Positions 1 through 6,324 of a DNA stretch of 21,357 nt are shown here, in pieces. This DNA comes from JBBSWA01 sp038046485 (GTDB lineage Archaea > Nanobdellota > Nanobdellia > Woesearchaeales > SM23-78), in contig JBBSWA010000006.1 in NCBI GenBank assembly GCA_038046485.1, forward strand, positions 1 to 21,357, read 5' to 3'. Each line of letters opens with the position of its first letter. The first letter of the stretch is position 1. The position numbers and the translations under genes are program-made. Under the pieces are notes generated by a model that saw only the letters and a list, made by a program, of their open reading frames with translations, was not told the origin of the DNA and ran no database searches.

Positions 1-141
1 CTTTAAAAACAACCTATATACTCTAGAAGTGTAAAGTAATTTTGGACTTATACAAGGAACGATCGCTCTCCTCTGAAAGGTATATGAGCGACAAATACCT
101 CGAATCCCTCCATCACTAACCACTGGACAACCCTACGGGAG

Positions 142-150
142 ATATTTAAA
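142..150 (+). promoter_or_regulatory. TATA box of the Bro-N gene
   Basis: ATATTTAAA lies about 28 bp before the ATG at 174. This is the normal archaeal TATA-to-start distance and predicts a leaderless transcript starting at or beside the ATG. No Shine-Dalgarno sequence is seen. The first 140 bases of the window hold no other feature I can support. Confidence 0.6.
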
Positions 151-173
151 CTAAAACAAACTTCCGCTGTGGA

Positions 174-1031
174 ATGACCGAAAATAATAAACTGGTCGTA
201 TTTCAAGACAAAGACATAAGAAGAATCTGGCATAAAGAAGAATGGTATTTCTCCGTCGTAGATGTTGTATCCGCCCTGACTGAGAGCAAAGATCCTCGAA
301 ATTACTGGAAAGTCCTTAAACACAGGCTAACTCAGGAAGGAAGTGAGATGGTTACAAAATGTAACCAACTGAAACTGATCGCTGCAGATGGAAAATACTA
401 CGAAACAGACTGTGCAAACACAGAAACTCTATTCAGGCTCATCCAATCTGTACCCTCCCCTAGAGCAGAGCCATTTAAACTCTGGCTTGCAAAAATAGGA
501 TATGAGCGCATACAAGAAATCGAAAACCCTGAATTAGGCCAAGATCGGGTTAAAGAATACTATGAACTCAAAGGGTATCCTAAAGATTGGATTGAGAAAC
601 GCCTTAGAGGAATCGCAATAAGGCAGGAATTAACCGATGAATGGAAAAATAGAGAAGTTACTGAAGAAAAAGAATTTGCTATCCTCACTAATGAGATCAG
701 CAAAGCCACTTTTGGAAAGACGGTACAAGAATACAAGGAATTCAAAGGGCTCGATAAGAAAAACCAGAATTTGCGAGACCATATGAGCGACTGGGAACTT
801 ATTCTAAATATGATCGGCGAGAAAGCTACGACCGATATTACCAAAGCCAAAGACTCTAAAGGATTTCAGGAGTGCAAGGACTCTGCTCACGAAGGCGGAG
901 AAATTGCTTATCATACTAGAAAAGAGCTTGAGCAAAAAACAGGAAAATCCATTGTGACTGGTGAAAACTTCCTTAGCCTAGAAGAAAACAAAAAGAAGCT
1001 GGAAGAGAAGAAATCTAAAAAATTAACTTGA
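174..1031 (+). CDS. Bro-N domain / DinD-like protein
   Basis: 285 aa. Residues about 8-110 read as a BRO family N-terminal domain: an I/W-H-K-E-E-W-Y-F-S-V-V-D-V-V core, then a D-P-R-N-Y-W-K-V-L-K motif, then a segment ending R-L-I-Q-S-V-P-S-P-R-A-E-P-F-K-L-W-L-A. The C-terminal part (about 125-285) resembles DNA-damage-inducible protein D, with R-G-I-A-I-R-Q-E-L-T-D-E-W and F-G-K-T-V-Q-E-Y-K-E motifs and a Lys/Glu-rich tail. Bro-N domains bind DNA in phage antirepressors; the role of cellular DinD-like copies is poorly known, though E. coli DinD inhibits RecA filaments. The ATG fits the TATA at 142-150. It stands alone with no phage genes beside it, so it is probably a domesticated or stress-linked gene. 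The family call is confident, the function is not. Confidence 0.85.
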   Translation: MTENNKLVVFQDKDIRRIWHKEEWYFSVVDVVSALTESKDPRNYWKVLKHRLTQEGSEMVTKCNQLKLIAADGKYYETDCANTETLFRLIQSVPSPRAEPFKLWLAKIGYERIQEIENPELGQDRVKEYYELKGYPKDWIEKRLRGIAIRQELTDEWKNREVTEEKEFAILTNEISKATFGKTVQEYKEFKGLDKKNQNLRDHMSDWELILNMIGEKATTDITKAKDSKGFQECKDSAHEGGEIAYHTRKELEQKTGKSIVTGENFLSLEENKKKLEEKKSKKLT

Positions 1032-1094
1032 AAATGACTGTTTGACTATGTCAAAGACGAAAGAGATATATACGACAGCGTTGTCTGTGTAAAC

Positions 1095-2081
1095 ATGAAA
1101 GTAAAGATATCTGAACTGGAAGAAATTGGGAAGAAAGCCCTTACTCAACAAGGATACCGTTCTGAAGAAGCTGGGCAAATTCTAGAAGTTTTAATGTATG
1201 CACAACTACGCGGCAACAACCAAGGCCTTGTCAAACTTATCGGAAAGGGCATTCCAAAAGACCCCACTTGCGGATCGATTAAAACAATCAAAGAAACTAA
1301 ACTCTCTACTATGCTCGACGGAAATAAAACCAACGGCATGATCGTTTTGAACCACGCTGTACAACTCGCTGTGGCTAAAGGAAAAGAACACGGCTTTGGC
1401 ATTGCTGGTACGAACAACACCTGTACCTCCACGGGAGCAATTGGTTATTATGCTCGCAAAGTTGCCGAGCAAGGACTCATCGGATTTGTCTTTAGTGGAT
1501 CGGGTATCCCTACGGTTGCGACCCATGGATCCTATGAACCTCTGTTTGGAACGAACCCCCTAGCCATCGGAGTTCCCAGCGAAAACGAACCTCTTGTATT
1601 AGACCTTGCTACGGCTGCCATGGCCTTTTATGGATTGATTGAAGCCAAGACTGATGGCCAAAAAATACCTGCTGATATTGCCTATGACAAAAATGGCAAA
1701 CTGACTACAGATCCTTCCGAAGCCATGGACGGCGCCTTGCGAACCTTTGACAAAAGCTACAAAAGCGCCCACTTATCTTTAATGGTTGAAATTCTTTCCG
1801 GCCCACTCGTTGGAGCCGCATTTGCAGGCATTGGACAAGGTAACTGGGGTAACCTTGTCTTTGCATTCGACCCTGAACTCTTAACGGATACGGGCGAATT
1901 CAAGAAAAAGGTAGCTGCCTTATGCACCAAAGTCAAAGGCGTCAAGAAACTGCCTGGCGTGAATGAAGTTTACCTTCCCAGCGAACGAGGCAACCGACTG
2001 ACTCAAGAACGGCTCAACTCTGGAGAGATTGAGATTGAAGACAACTTATATAATGAATTGAAGAAAGCAGCTGGCTTATAA
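1095..2081 (+). CDS. Ldh2/YlbC-family malate/lactate dehydrogenase-like oxidoreductase
   Basis: 328 aa, near the usual 330-360 aa of the type-2 malate/L-lactate dehydrogenase family, which reduces 2-oxoacids with NAD(P)H. Visible family features are an N-terminal helical segment, R-G-N-N-Q-G, G-F-G-I-A-G-T-N-N-T, T-G-A-I-G-Y-Y-A, the hallmark L-F-G-T-N-P-L-A-I-G-V-P at about 152-163, and V-L-D-L-A-T-A-A-M-A. The two histidines usual in this family (in S-x-G-x-x-S-H-G and N-S-x-H-F-G) are absent: the aligned stretches read N-N-Q-G and T-C-T-S-T-G. The protein may therefore have altered chemistry or none. A TATA-like sequence at 1065-1073 lies about 25 bp before the ATG, so the transcript is probably leaderless. 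Flanking genes are unrelated. Confidence 0.8.
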   Translation: MKVKISELEEIGKKALTQQGYRSEEAGQILEVLMYAQLRGNNQGLVKLIGKGIPKDPTCGSIKTIKETKLSTMLDGNKTNGMIVLNHAVQLAVAKGKEHGFGIAGTNNTCTSTGAIGYYARKVAEQGLIGFVFSGSGIPTVATHGSYEPLFGTNPLAIGVPSENEPLVLDLATAAMAFYGLIEAKTDGQKIPADIAYDKNGKLTTDPSEAMDGALRTFDKSYKSAHLSLMVEILSGPLVGAAFAGIGQGNWGNLVFAFDPELLTDTGEFKKKVAALCTKVKGVKKLPGVNEVYLPSERGNRLTQERLNSGEIEIEDNLYNELKKAAGL

Positions 2082-2103
2082 TACCTACTTATTAGTGGTT
2101 ACA

Positions 2104-2112
2104 TTTATAAAT
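2104..2112 (+). promoter_or_regulatory. TATA box that fixes the start of the TraB/ChaN-like gene
   Basis: TTTATAAAT is centred about 26 bp before the ATG at 2134. The in-frame GTG at 2095 lies upstream of this TATA box, so a longer protein starting there would need another promoter. This argues for the ATG at 2134 and a leaderless transcript. Confidence 0.6.
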
Positions 2113-2133
2113 AGCTTGTTCTTTTCTAAGAGG

Positions 2134-2748
2134 ATGCGCACCTATCGAGAGATTGAACAACTTGCAAACCCCCACGGATTTGTTTTGGGTAGATATTCAG
2201 GAGAACAACCCCAATATGTATTTATTGCTGACTCTCAACATTCTATCTGCCGAACCATTGCCCCCCTCCTTGTTGCCCTTGCACAACCTGACGAAGCCAT
2301 CCACCTTGAAGGCTTGCATGGTACTGTAGAAAGAAAAGCGGAGGGTATTGGGATTGTAAATGGAAAACGAACCAAACTTGAACCGAATCAATCTTTGCGA
2401 CTCTTTTCCGATAACCCCTCTGCCTTGGAAACCTTACTTGATCGAGGTGTTCAGATCCAAGGCCATGATGATCTAGAACTTCTGCGTCAACAAGAACTTG
2501 TTTATCAAGACCTCTTAGCTGAACATGCCGTTCGATTGTTTAGCCAACCCAATAACTATGACAATACTTTTGCTCAATTCATGGATCTAAGCCGAAGACG
2601 ATCGGCAGTTATGATCCCTCCTCTTCTTTCTGCTTCTAACACAGTCCATTATTCTTTAATTGGAGAAAAACATCTAGACTCAGACTGGTATGATGCCTTC
2701 CAAGGTAAAAACTTTACTACTCTTACCCGAGCGCCATCTCCAAAATAA
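2134..2748 (+). CDS. Orphan protein, possibly TraB/ChaN-like fold
   Basis: 204 aa from the ATG at 2134, preferred over the GTG at 2095 because the TATA box lies between them. No signal peptide or membrane helix is seen. The order of elements resembles the EreA/ChaN/TraB superfamily: a strand plus D-S-Q-H-S (about 34-38), an I-H-L-E-G-L-H-G block (about 57-64), a G-H-D-D-L-E-L-L block (about 110-117), a helix with R and M residues, and a late S-L-I-G-E-K-H segment (about 177-183). In that superfamily paired Glu and His residues line the active or ligand site. This is pattern recognition at low identity. The 3' end overlaps the convergent coiled-coil gene by 26 bp. Function unknown. Confidence 0.6.
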   Translation: MRTYREIEQLANPHGFVLGRYSGEQPQYVFIADSQHSICRTIAPLLVALAQPDEAIHLEGLHGTVERKAEGIGIVNGKRTKLEPNQSLRLFSDNPSALETLLDRGVQIQGHDDLELLRQQELVYQDLLAEHAVRLFSQPNNYDNTFAQFMDLSRRRSAVMIPPLLSASNTVHYSLIGEKHLDSDWYDAFQGKNFTTLTRAPSPK

Positions 2749-4048
2749 AAACCGCGTCTGGATCGGGATTGATGCTTACATGAAAACAACCATGCCCCTC
2801 TAAAAAGGCATTGATGATGCTCGCCCCATTTGCTTCTTTATCCATTAAAGGCTTTAGAATTGCTCTTAATAATTCAACCACTTTATCCTGGATTGCGCTC
2901 ATTCTCTTTTGAATTTCACCTGGATCTGTAATCCCCATTTGCTTTAAAATCAACTTTGAAAGCTCTCCTGTCGCAAAATCCACTGCTAATCCACGCACGT
3001 GCGCTGACTTTTCCGGTGTTGTTGCATACGGGTTCACCTGAAATAAACTCTCCTGATCCTGCCTTGTACGACTCAAACTAGCAATGATCAACTTAGCAGC
3101 CTGCCCTGAAAAAACATTTGAAAACTGCGATTTCCATTGGACCCCTATAAAATGAATTAACTGTGCCAATGTTTTTCTTACAATCGGAATGGTATCCCAC
3201 GAAACATTGTGCGTATCCCCACTTGAGACTAAAGCATATTCTCTCCCTAATCCTTCTAATAATGTTCTTCCCAAATCCTCTTTCTCATCAAACATTTTAA
3301 CTCCCCGCTGTTCTGCCTGCGCTAATAGAGCTGCTTCTGCTTCGTTGTGCTGCATGGTTATCGAGTCCCTTGCTTGAATGGCCTGCACGAAATGAGATTC
3401 TGCCAATTGGTTCACATCATCAAAGGCTCCTGTCTTCACCTTTTCATAAATAGCAAGTTTAGTCTTGGTCTCTAAACTAGTTCCTTCCAATAATGATTTG
3501 AATAAAACAAGGGTGCTTGAAACGATCTCGATCTCTTCCATCACACTTTTGGCTAATGCTCCATGACCCTTCTCCAAGAAATCCGCGTATGTTTTTGTTT
3601 CGAATATTTTTTTCTGTGCGACATTCACACTTCTTAATTTTGCTAACAACCAAAAAACAGACAACACTTCTTTTACTATTCGCTCCTCTTCTTTCTCTAG
3701 TTGCCCTAGATTTTGAAGGAGATTGGGTAGCTGTGCAAAACGCTCATTTCCAACGGCCTTTCCCCGCACGACCTCCACCATCCTCAAAGCTTGTACATCA
3801 AATTTCTTTAACGCGGCCAATTCCCCACTTTCAGAACGCTCCCATTGCTTAGTCAGGTCCTGCTCCAACTGGGTCTTCTGTATAATCTCCTCACAAAGAG
3901 CCTGCACTTCTTTTAAGTGGGTGAGCCACTCACCCTCTGAAGCTTCTTCTTTTAATCTAACTAATTGAATGAGCACAACTAATTTTTGATGCTTCTCATG
4001 AATCAATACTAAGATGTCCAGCAGGTTTTGATTGGTTTCTGCACTCAT
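2723..4048 (-). CDS. Large helical coiled-coil protein of unknown function
   Basis: 441 aa, almost entirely predicted helix and rich in Glu, Lys, Leu and Ala, with long amphipathic stretches (about 5-130 and 165-250) suggesting coiled coil. No membrane segment, signal peptide, nucleotide-binding motif or Cys cluster is visible. The extreme C-terminus changes character to what looks like two beta strands (H-V-S-I-N-P-D-P-D-A-V-F-I-L-E-M) and could be a small terminal domain. The ATG at 4048 follows a purine-rich G-A-G-G-G-G sequence, with a TATA-like TTTAAA at about 4072-4077. It converges on the upstream orphan with a 26-bp overlap and is divergent from eIF5A. I do not recognise the family; it is probably lineage-specific. 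Confidence 0.75.
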   Translation of the reverse strand: MSAETNQNLLDILVLIHEKHQKLVVLIQLVRLKEEASEGEWLTHLKEVQALCEEIIQKTQLEQDLTKQWERSESGELAALKKFDVQALRMVEVVRGKAVGNERFAQLPNLLQNLGQLEKEEERIVKEVLSVFWLLAKLRSVNVAQKKIFETKTYADFLEKGHGALAKSVMEEIEIVSSTLVLFKSLLEGTSLETKTKLAIYEKVKTGAFDDVNQLAESHFVQAIQARDSITMQHNEAEAALLAQAEQRGVKMFDEKEDLGRTLLEGLGREYALVSSGDTHNVSWDTIPIVRKTLAQLIHFIGVQWKSQFSNVFSGQAAKLIIASLSRTRQDQESLFQVNPYATTPEKSAHVRGLAVDFATGELSKLILKQMGITDPGEIQKRMSAIQDKVVELLRAILKPLMDKEANGASIINAFLEGHGCFHVSINPDPDAVFILEMALG

Positions 4049-4139
4049 CCCCCTCTTCCAGTACCCTCAAGATTTAAACTTTACCGATTGGACAAATCCA
4101 ATAACCCCCCCCAAATCAAGGCTCCCCCTCGCCGAAACC

Positions 4140-4147
4140 TATTTAAA
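4140..4147 (+). promoter_or_regulatory. Promoter and GAGGT Shine-Dalgarno of the eIF5A-L40e operon
   Basis: TATTTAAA lies about 37 bp before the eIF5A ATG. A Shine-Dalgarno GAGGT at 4170-4174 sits 6 nt before that ATG. The same GAGGT recurs at 4597-4601 and 4706-4710 before the next two starts, so this operon uses SD-led initiation throughout, unlike the leaderless singletons nearby. Confidence 0.65.
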
Positions 4148-4180
4148 CCCTCTGCGTTCTCTTAGACGAGAGGTATGTAG

Positions 4181-4594
4181 ATGGGCGAAGTTAAACCTAA
4201 AAGTGTGAATACGCTTCAAAAAGGGCACTATGTACTCATTGAAGGAGACATCTGCACGATTGTCGATGTCCAAAGCAGCAAAGGCGGAAAACACGGCCAC
4301 TCCAAGTACCGTATTGAAGCCGTTGGCATGAAAGACGGCCGAAAACGACAAGTCGTTATGCCTTCCGGTAGCACAGTAGACACGCCCGTCATTGAAAAGA
4401 GAAACGCCCAAATCCTTAGCATTGTCGGCAATAAAGTGAATGCCATGGATGCTGAAAATTACGAAACATTTGATATGCCTCTTTCCGACGAATTCAAAGA
4501 TAATATTCAAGAAGGCACCATCGTCCTGTATTGGGACATGATGGGTGAAAAAGTCATCAAAGGCATTAAAGGAGCCGTGGATGTCCCTGAATAA
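4181..4594 (+). CDS. eif5A: Translation factor aIF5A
   Basis: 137 aa, the full length of archaeal eIF5A. This factor binds the ribosomal E site and relieves stalling during elongation and termination. The N-terminal SH3-like domain holds the hypusine loop S-S-K-G-G-K-H-G-H-S-K; K37 is the residue expected to be modified by deoxyhypusine synthase. The C-terminal OB domain begins about residue 74. Start chosen at ATG 4181 because of the GAGGT 6 nt upstream and the TATA at 4140. It is followed in the same direction by a tiny basic ORF and L40e, forming a translation operon. Neither deoxyhypusine synthase nor other eIF5A partners are in the window. Confidence 0.97.
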   Translation: MGEVKPKSVNTLQKGHYVLIEGDICTIVDVQSSKGGKHGHSKYRIEAVGMKDGRKRQVVMPSGSTVDTPVIEKRNAQILSIVGNKVNAMDAENYETFDMPLSDEFKDNIQEGTIVLYWDMMGEKVIKGIKGAVDVPE

Positions 4595-4610
4595 ATGAGG
4601 TAACTAGAAC

Positions 4611-4724
4611 ATGGTCAAATTACAAAAATCTGCGATTCACTCAAAAGCGAAGCTTTTGGTGCGCCAAAACGCTATGCGTTTTGTGCGTTTGAACTTCTCA
4701 AATAAGAGGTTAGCCAAATGGTGA
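4611..4724 (+). CDS. Small, highly basic protein (37 aa) between eIF5A and L40e
   Basis: 37 codons, starting M-V-K-L-Q-K-S-A-I-H-S-K and ending N-K-R-L-A-K-W. It has 6 Lys, 4 Arg, 1 His and no acidic residue, so its predicted pI is very high. Three points favour a real gene: a GAGGT Shine-Dalgarno at 4597-4601 identical to those of eIF5A and L40e, a 16-nt gap from the eIF5A stop, and a stop codon that overlaps the L40e start region (ATGG/TGA), as in translational coupling. The composition and setting suggest a very small ribosomal or ribosome-associated protein, but I cannot match it to L39e, L41e or S30e. It could also be a chance ORF in a leader. Confidence 0.5.
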   Translation: MVKLQKSAIHSKAKLLVRQNAMRFVRLNFSNKRLAKW

Positions 4725-4879
4725 AGTTTCCTGAAGCCGAAGCACGCATCATTAAGAATATCTTCATCTGCCGAGGCTGTAAAAGCAAAGTGCGTGCCCA
4801 AAACCTACGCGTGATCAAAGGCGAAATTCGATGCAGAAAGTGCCGAAGTCGAGCCTTGAGGACCATTAGGAAGAAGTAA
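4718..4879 (+). CDS. rpl40e: 50S ribosomal protein L40e
   Basis: 53 aa, the usual size of archaeal L40e. C18-x2-C21 and C39-x2-C42 form the zinc ribbon, set in a strongly basic sequence (K-S-K-V-R-A-Q-N-L-R, R-S-R-A-L-R-T-I-R-K-K). In eukaryotes this protein is made as a ubiquitin fusion; archaea encode it alone, as here. GAGGT at 4706-4710 lies 7 nt before the ATG. It is last in the eIF5A operon and its stop codon is only 1 nt from the stop of the convergent kinase gene. Confidence 0.95.
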   Translation: MVKFPEAEARIIKNIFICRGCKSKVRAQNLRVIKGEIRCRKCRSRALRTIRKK

Positions 4880-4880
4880 A

Positions 4881-5390
4881 CTATTCTTTCTTAGTCGGCA
4901 AACAACCCAAAATATCTTTCATTGTTTCATTTAAAGGCCTAGTCACATCAATAACGGTGCCGTAATCAAACCTGGAAACCAAACTATGAACCGCTGTGGC
5001 GGCTCCCTCTCCATACGATCTCTTTCGCTTACTGTCCCTTTCAATGCACACTTTCAACGGGGCCCTCAAGGTAAATCCATACTGACTATAAGGCAATTGT
5101 TGGACCAAGTCATCGATCGTTGCTTTATAATAAAAGCATGCATCGAATACGACAATTTTTCCACTTTGCAACTTATCTTTTACTGAAGAAAGGATTATCC
5201 TGTTGGCTTTAATGAAATTACTCGCAGGAATACAACCCACTTCTGGATCGATTTTATCTAAACCCTGCTCTTGAAGAACCTTATCCATGTCCACATATTC
5301 CGCATCCAGAACATCGACCAGCTTCTTAGCTATTGTAGACTTTCCGCAACCTAACGGACCACGAAGAATGATGAAATAACCATTGCCCAT
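4881..5390 (-). CDS. P-loop kinase-like ATPase (AAA_33/zeta-toxin-like)
   Basis: 169 aa. Walker A is G11-P-L-G-C-G-K-S-T19, after a short hydrophobic strand (Y-F-I-I-L-R). A Walker-B-like strand K-I-V-V-F-D-A is at about 78-84, and E-R-D-S-K-R-K-R-S-Y-G lies in the lid region near 117-127. This layout fits small nucleoside or aminoglycoside kinase-like proteins (AAA_33, APS-kinase-like, zeta-toxin-like), which phosphorylate small molecules, RNA ends or cell-wall precursors. The substrate cannot be told from sequence. It starts 3 nt after the stop of the DUF2283 gene, so the two are almost certainly co-transcribed. Confidence 0.8.
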   Translation of the reverse strand: MGNGYFIILRGPLGCGKSTIAKKLVDVLDAEYVDMDKVLQEQGLDKIDPEVGCIPASNFIKANRIILSSVKDKLQSGKIVVFDACFYYKATIDDLVQQLPYSQYGFTLRAPLKVCIERDSKRKRSYGEGAATAVHSLVSRFDYGTVIDVTRPLNETMKDILGCLPTKKE

Positions 5391-5393
5391 ACT

Positions 5394-5768
5394 TTAACCC
5401 ATTTCGCAGACTAACTCAGAATCAGGGAGGGGGTCGGAGAGGGACTGAATGACAATGGGATTTGTCTTAACTGTTTCATTGCCTACCTTTACTTCTAACC
5501 TGAGTCTTATCTCTATTTTTCCTTCATTTACTATTGCTTTTAGTTCCCAGCGTGGAATCTTTAACAAAGCCTCTTTAGGAAGATTCAAGAATTCAGATGC
5601 ATCAAATATCTGCACCCCCATAATTCTGTTCTCTGGATCGAAATGCAGAACGACATCATCTAACTCTATACTCTTTCGGTACAACCGGTTTGAAGCCTTA
5701 AATAACAGGATGTCATACTTATCGTCATAATCCATTTCTCCTTTCACCTTAAGTATTTGTTTTTCCAT
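5394..5768 (-). CDS. DUF2283 domain protein
   Basis: 124 aa. Residues about 10-60 match the DUF2283 pattern: M-D-Y-D-D-K-Y-D-I-L-L-F at 12-23, then V-V-L-H-F-D-P-E-N-R-I-M-G-V-Q-I-F-D-A-S, equal to the family's hydrophobic strand, Asp/Asn turn and G-x-x-I-x-D-A-S. The second half (about 72-124) adds extra strands, longer than a bare DUF2283 protein. DUF2283 genes are often paired with DUF4258-type genes in toxin-antitoxin-like units. Here the start is 1 nt after the stop of a small upstream ORF that could be that partner, and the kinase follows 3 nt downstream. The role is inferred from context only. Confidence 0.82.
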   Translation of the reverse strand: MEKQILKVKGEMDYDDKYDILLFKASNRLYRKSIELDDVVLHFDPENRIMGVQIFDASEFLNLPKEALLKIPRWELKAIVNEGKIEIRLRLEVKVGNETVKTNPIVIQSLSDPLPDSELVCEMG

Positions 5769-5769
5769 T

Positions 5770-6093
5770 TTAAATCCTCGGAAGGTGGTCTGATGTGTGA
5801 AACGTGACCATCTCTATCTTATCCAACTGGATTTCCATGATTAGTTTAAGTAGTTCTTTTTCATTCTTATAAAACACAGCATAAAGCCCATTTCGCTGCA
5901 TGCCCACGAATACAGGCACCTTTGTCAGGATAAACCCTTTAATCACTCTTTCTTTAAATACATTTCTCTCCCCTTCTTGCAAAAGTAAAAACGTGTGGTC
6001 GGTCGTTATAATCTGCTCTTCTTTTATAGGTTCTATAAGCTTCAAAAAATCATCCACCCTTACAACCTGTTCTATCCTATGATTATCGACCAT
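5770..6093 (-). CDS. Small protein, possibly DUF4258/RelE-fold partner of the DUF2283 protein
   Basis: 107 aa from the ATG at 6093. The frame stays open up to 6291, but that extension is translated from the tandem repeat at 6212-6305 and gives a low-complexity F/K/L/S-rich sequence. I therefore take 6093 as the start. The core has a T-T-D-H-T-F-L-L-L segment, E-R-N-V-F-K-E-R-V-I-K-G-F-I, a strand N-G-L-Y-A-V-F-Y-K-N, and K-I-E-M-V-T-F-H-T near the end. This alternation resembles DUF4258/BrnT-like members of the RelE fold, which act as RNases in toxin-antitoxin pairs. Similarity is weak. The TAA-A-ATG junction with the DUF2283 gene strongly supports co-expression. Confidence 0.55.
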   Translation of the reverse strand: MVDNHRIEQVVRVDDFLKLIEPIKEEQIITTDHTFLLLQEGERNVFKERVIKGFILTKVPVFVGMQRNGLYAVFYKNEKELLKLIMEIQLDKIEMVTFHTSDHLPRI

Positions 6094-6211
6094 TTCAAAC
6101 GTGGCTGGTAAATCCTTCAAAAAGCTTCTCGAGAAAAAACCGAAAGATTTTCGGTGAATCTGAATAATCTTCGGCAAATCTGGAAAATATCTGCAACTTA
6201 CAAAAAACATT

Positions 6212-6305
6212 CTATTTTTGAACTTACAGCTCAAAAAAGCCACAAGATACAAAAACCTGCTATTTTTGAACTTGTGGCTCAAAAAAGCCACAAGACATAA
6301 AAACC
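6212..6305. repeat. Two tandem 46-bp direct repeats (48-bp period), the second forming a hairpin
   Basis: Copy A is 6212-6257 and copy B is 6260-6305, identical at 41 of 46 positions. Copy B holds a perfect 9-bp inverted repeat, CTTGTGGCT-CAAAAA-AGCCACAAG (6271-6294). Copy A has CTTACAGCT in the left arm, so its hairpin is broken by three changes. Just beside it, 6148-6163 and 6168-6183 form a shorter imperfect repeat (TTTTCGGTGAATCTG against TCTTCGGCAAATCTG). The block fills the intergenic region between divergent genes. Confidence 0.85.
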
Positions 6306-6324
6306 CTTCGACTATTTGAATAGA

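Noticed and set aside
2095..2133. GTG start 13 codons upstream of the TraB/ChaN-like gene
   Set aside because: The TATA box at 2104-2112 lies downstream of this GTG, so the leaderless start at 2134 fits better.
4071..4180. Possible small gene between the coiled-coil gene and eIF5A
   Set aside because: The region is only two divergent promoters plus a C-rich spacer; no ORF with a start signal is present.
6094..6291. N-terminal extension of the small minus-strand protein up to 6291
   Set aside because: It is the translation of the tandem 46-bp repeat; the encoded F/K/S-rich repeats look like an artefact of open frame in repeat DNA.
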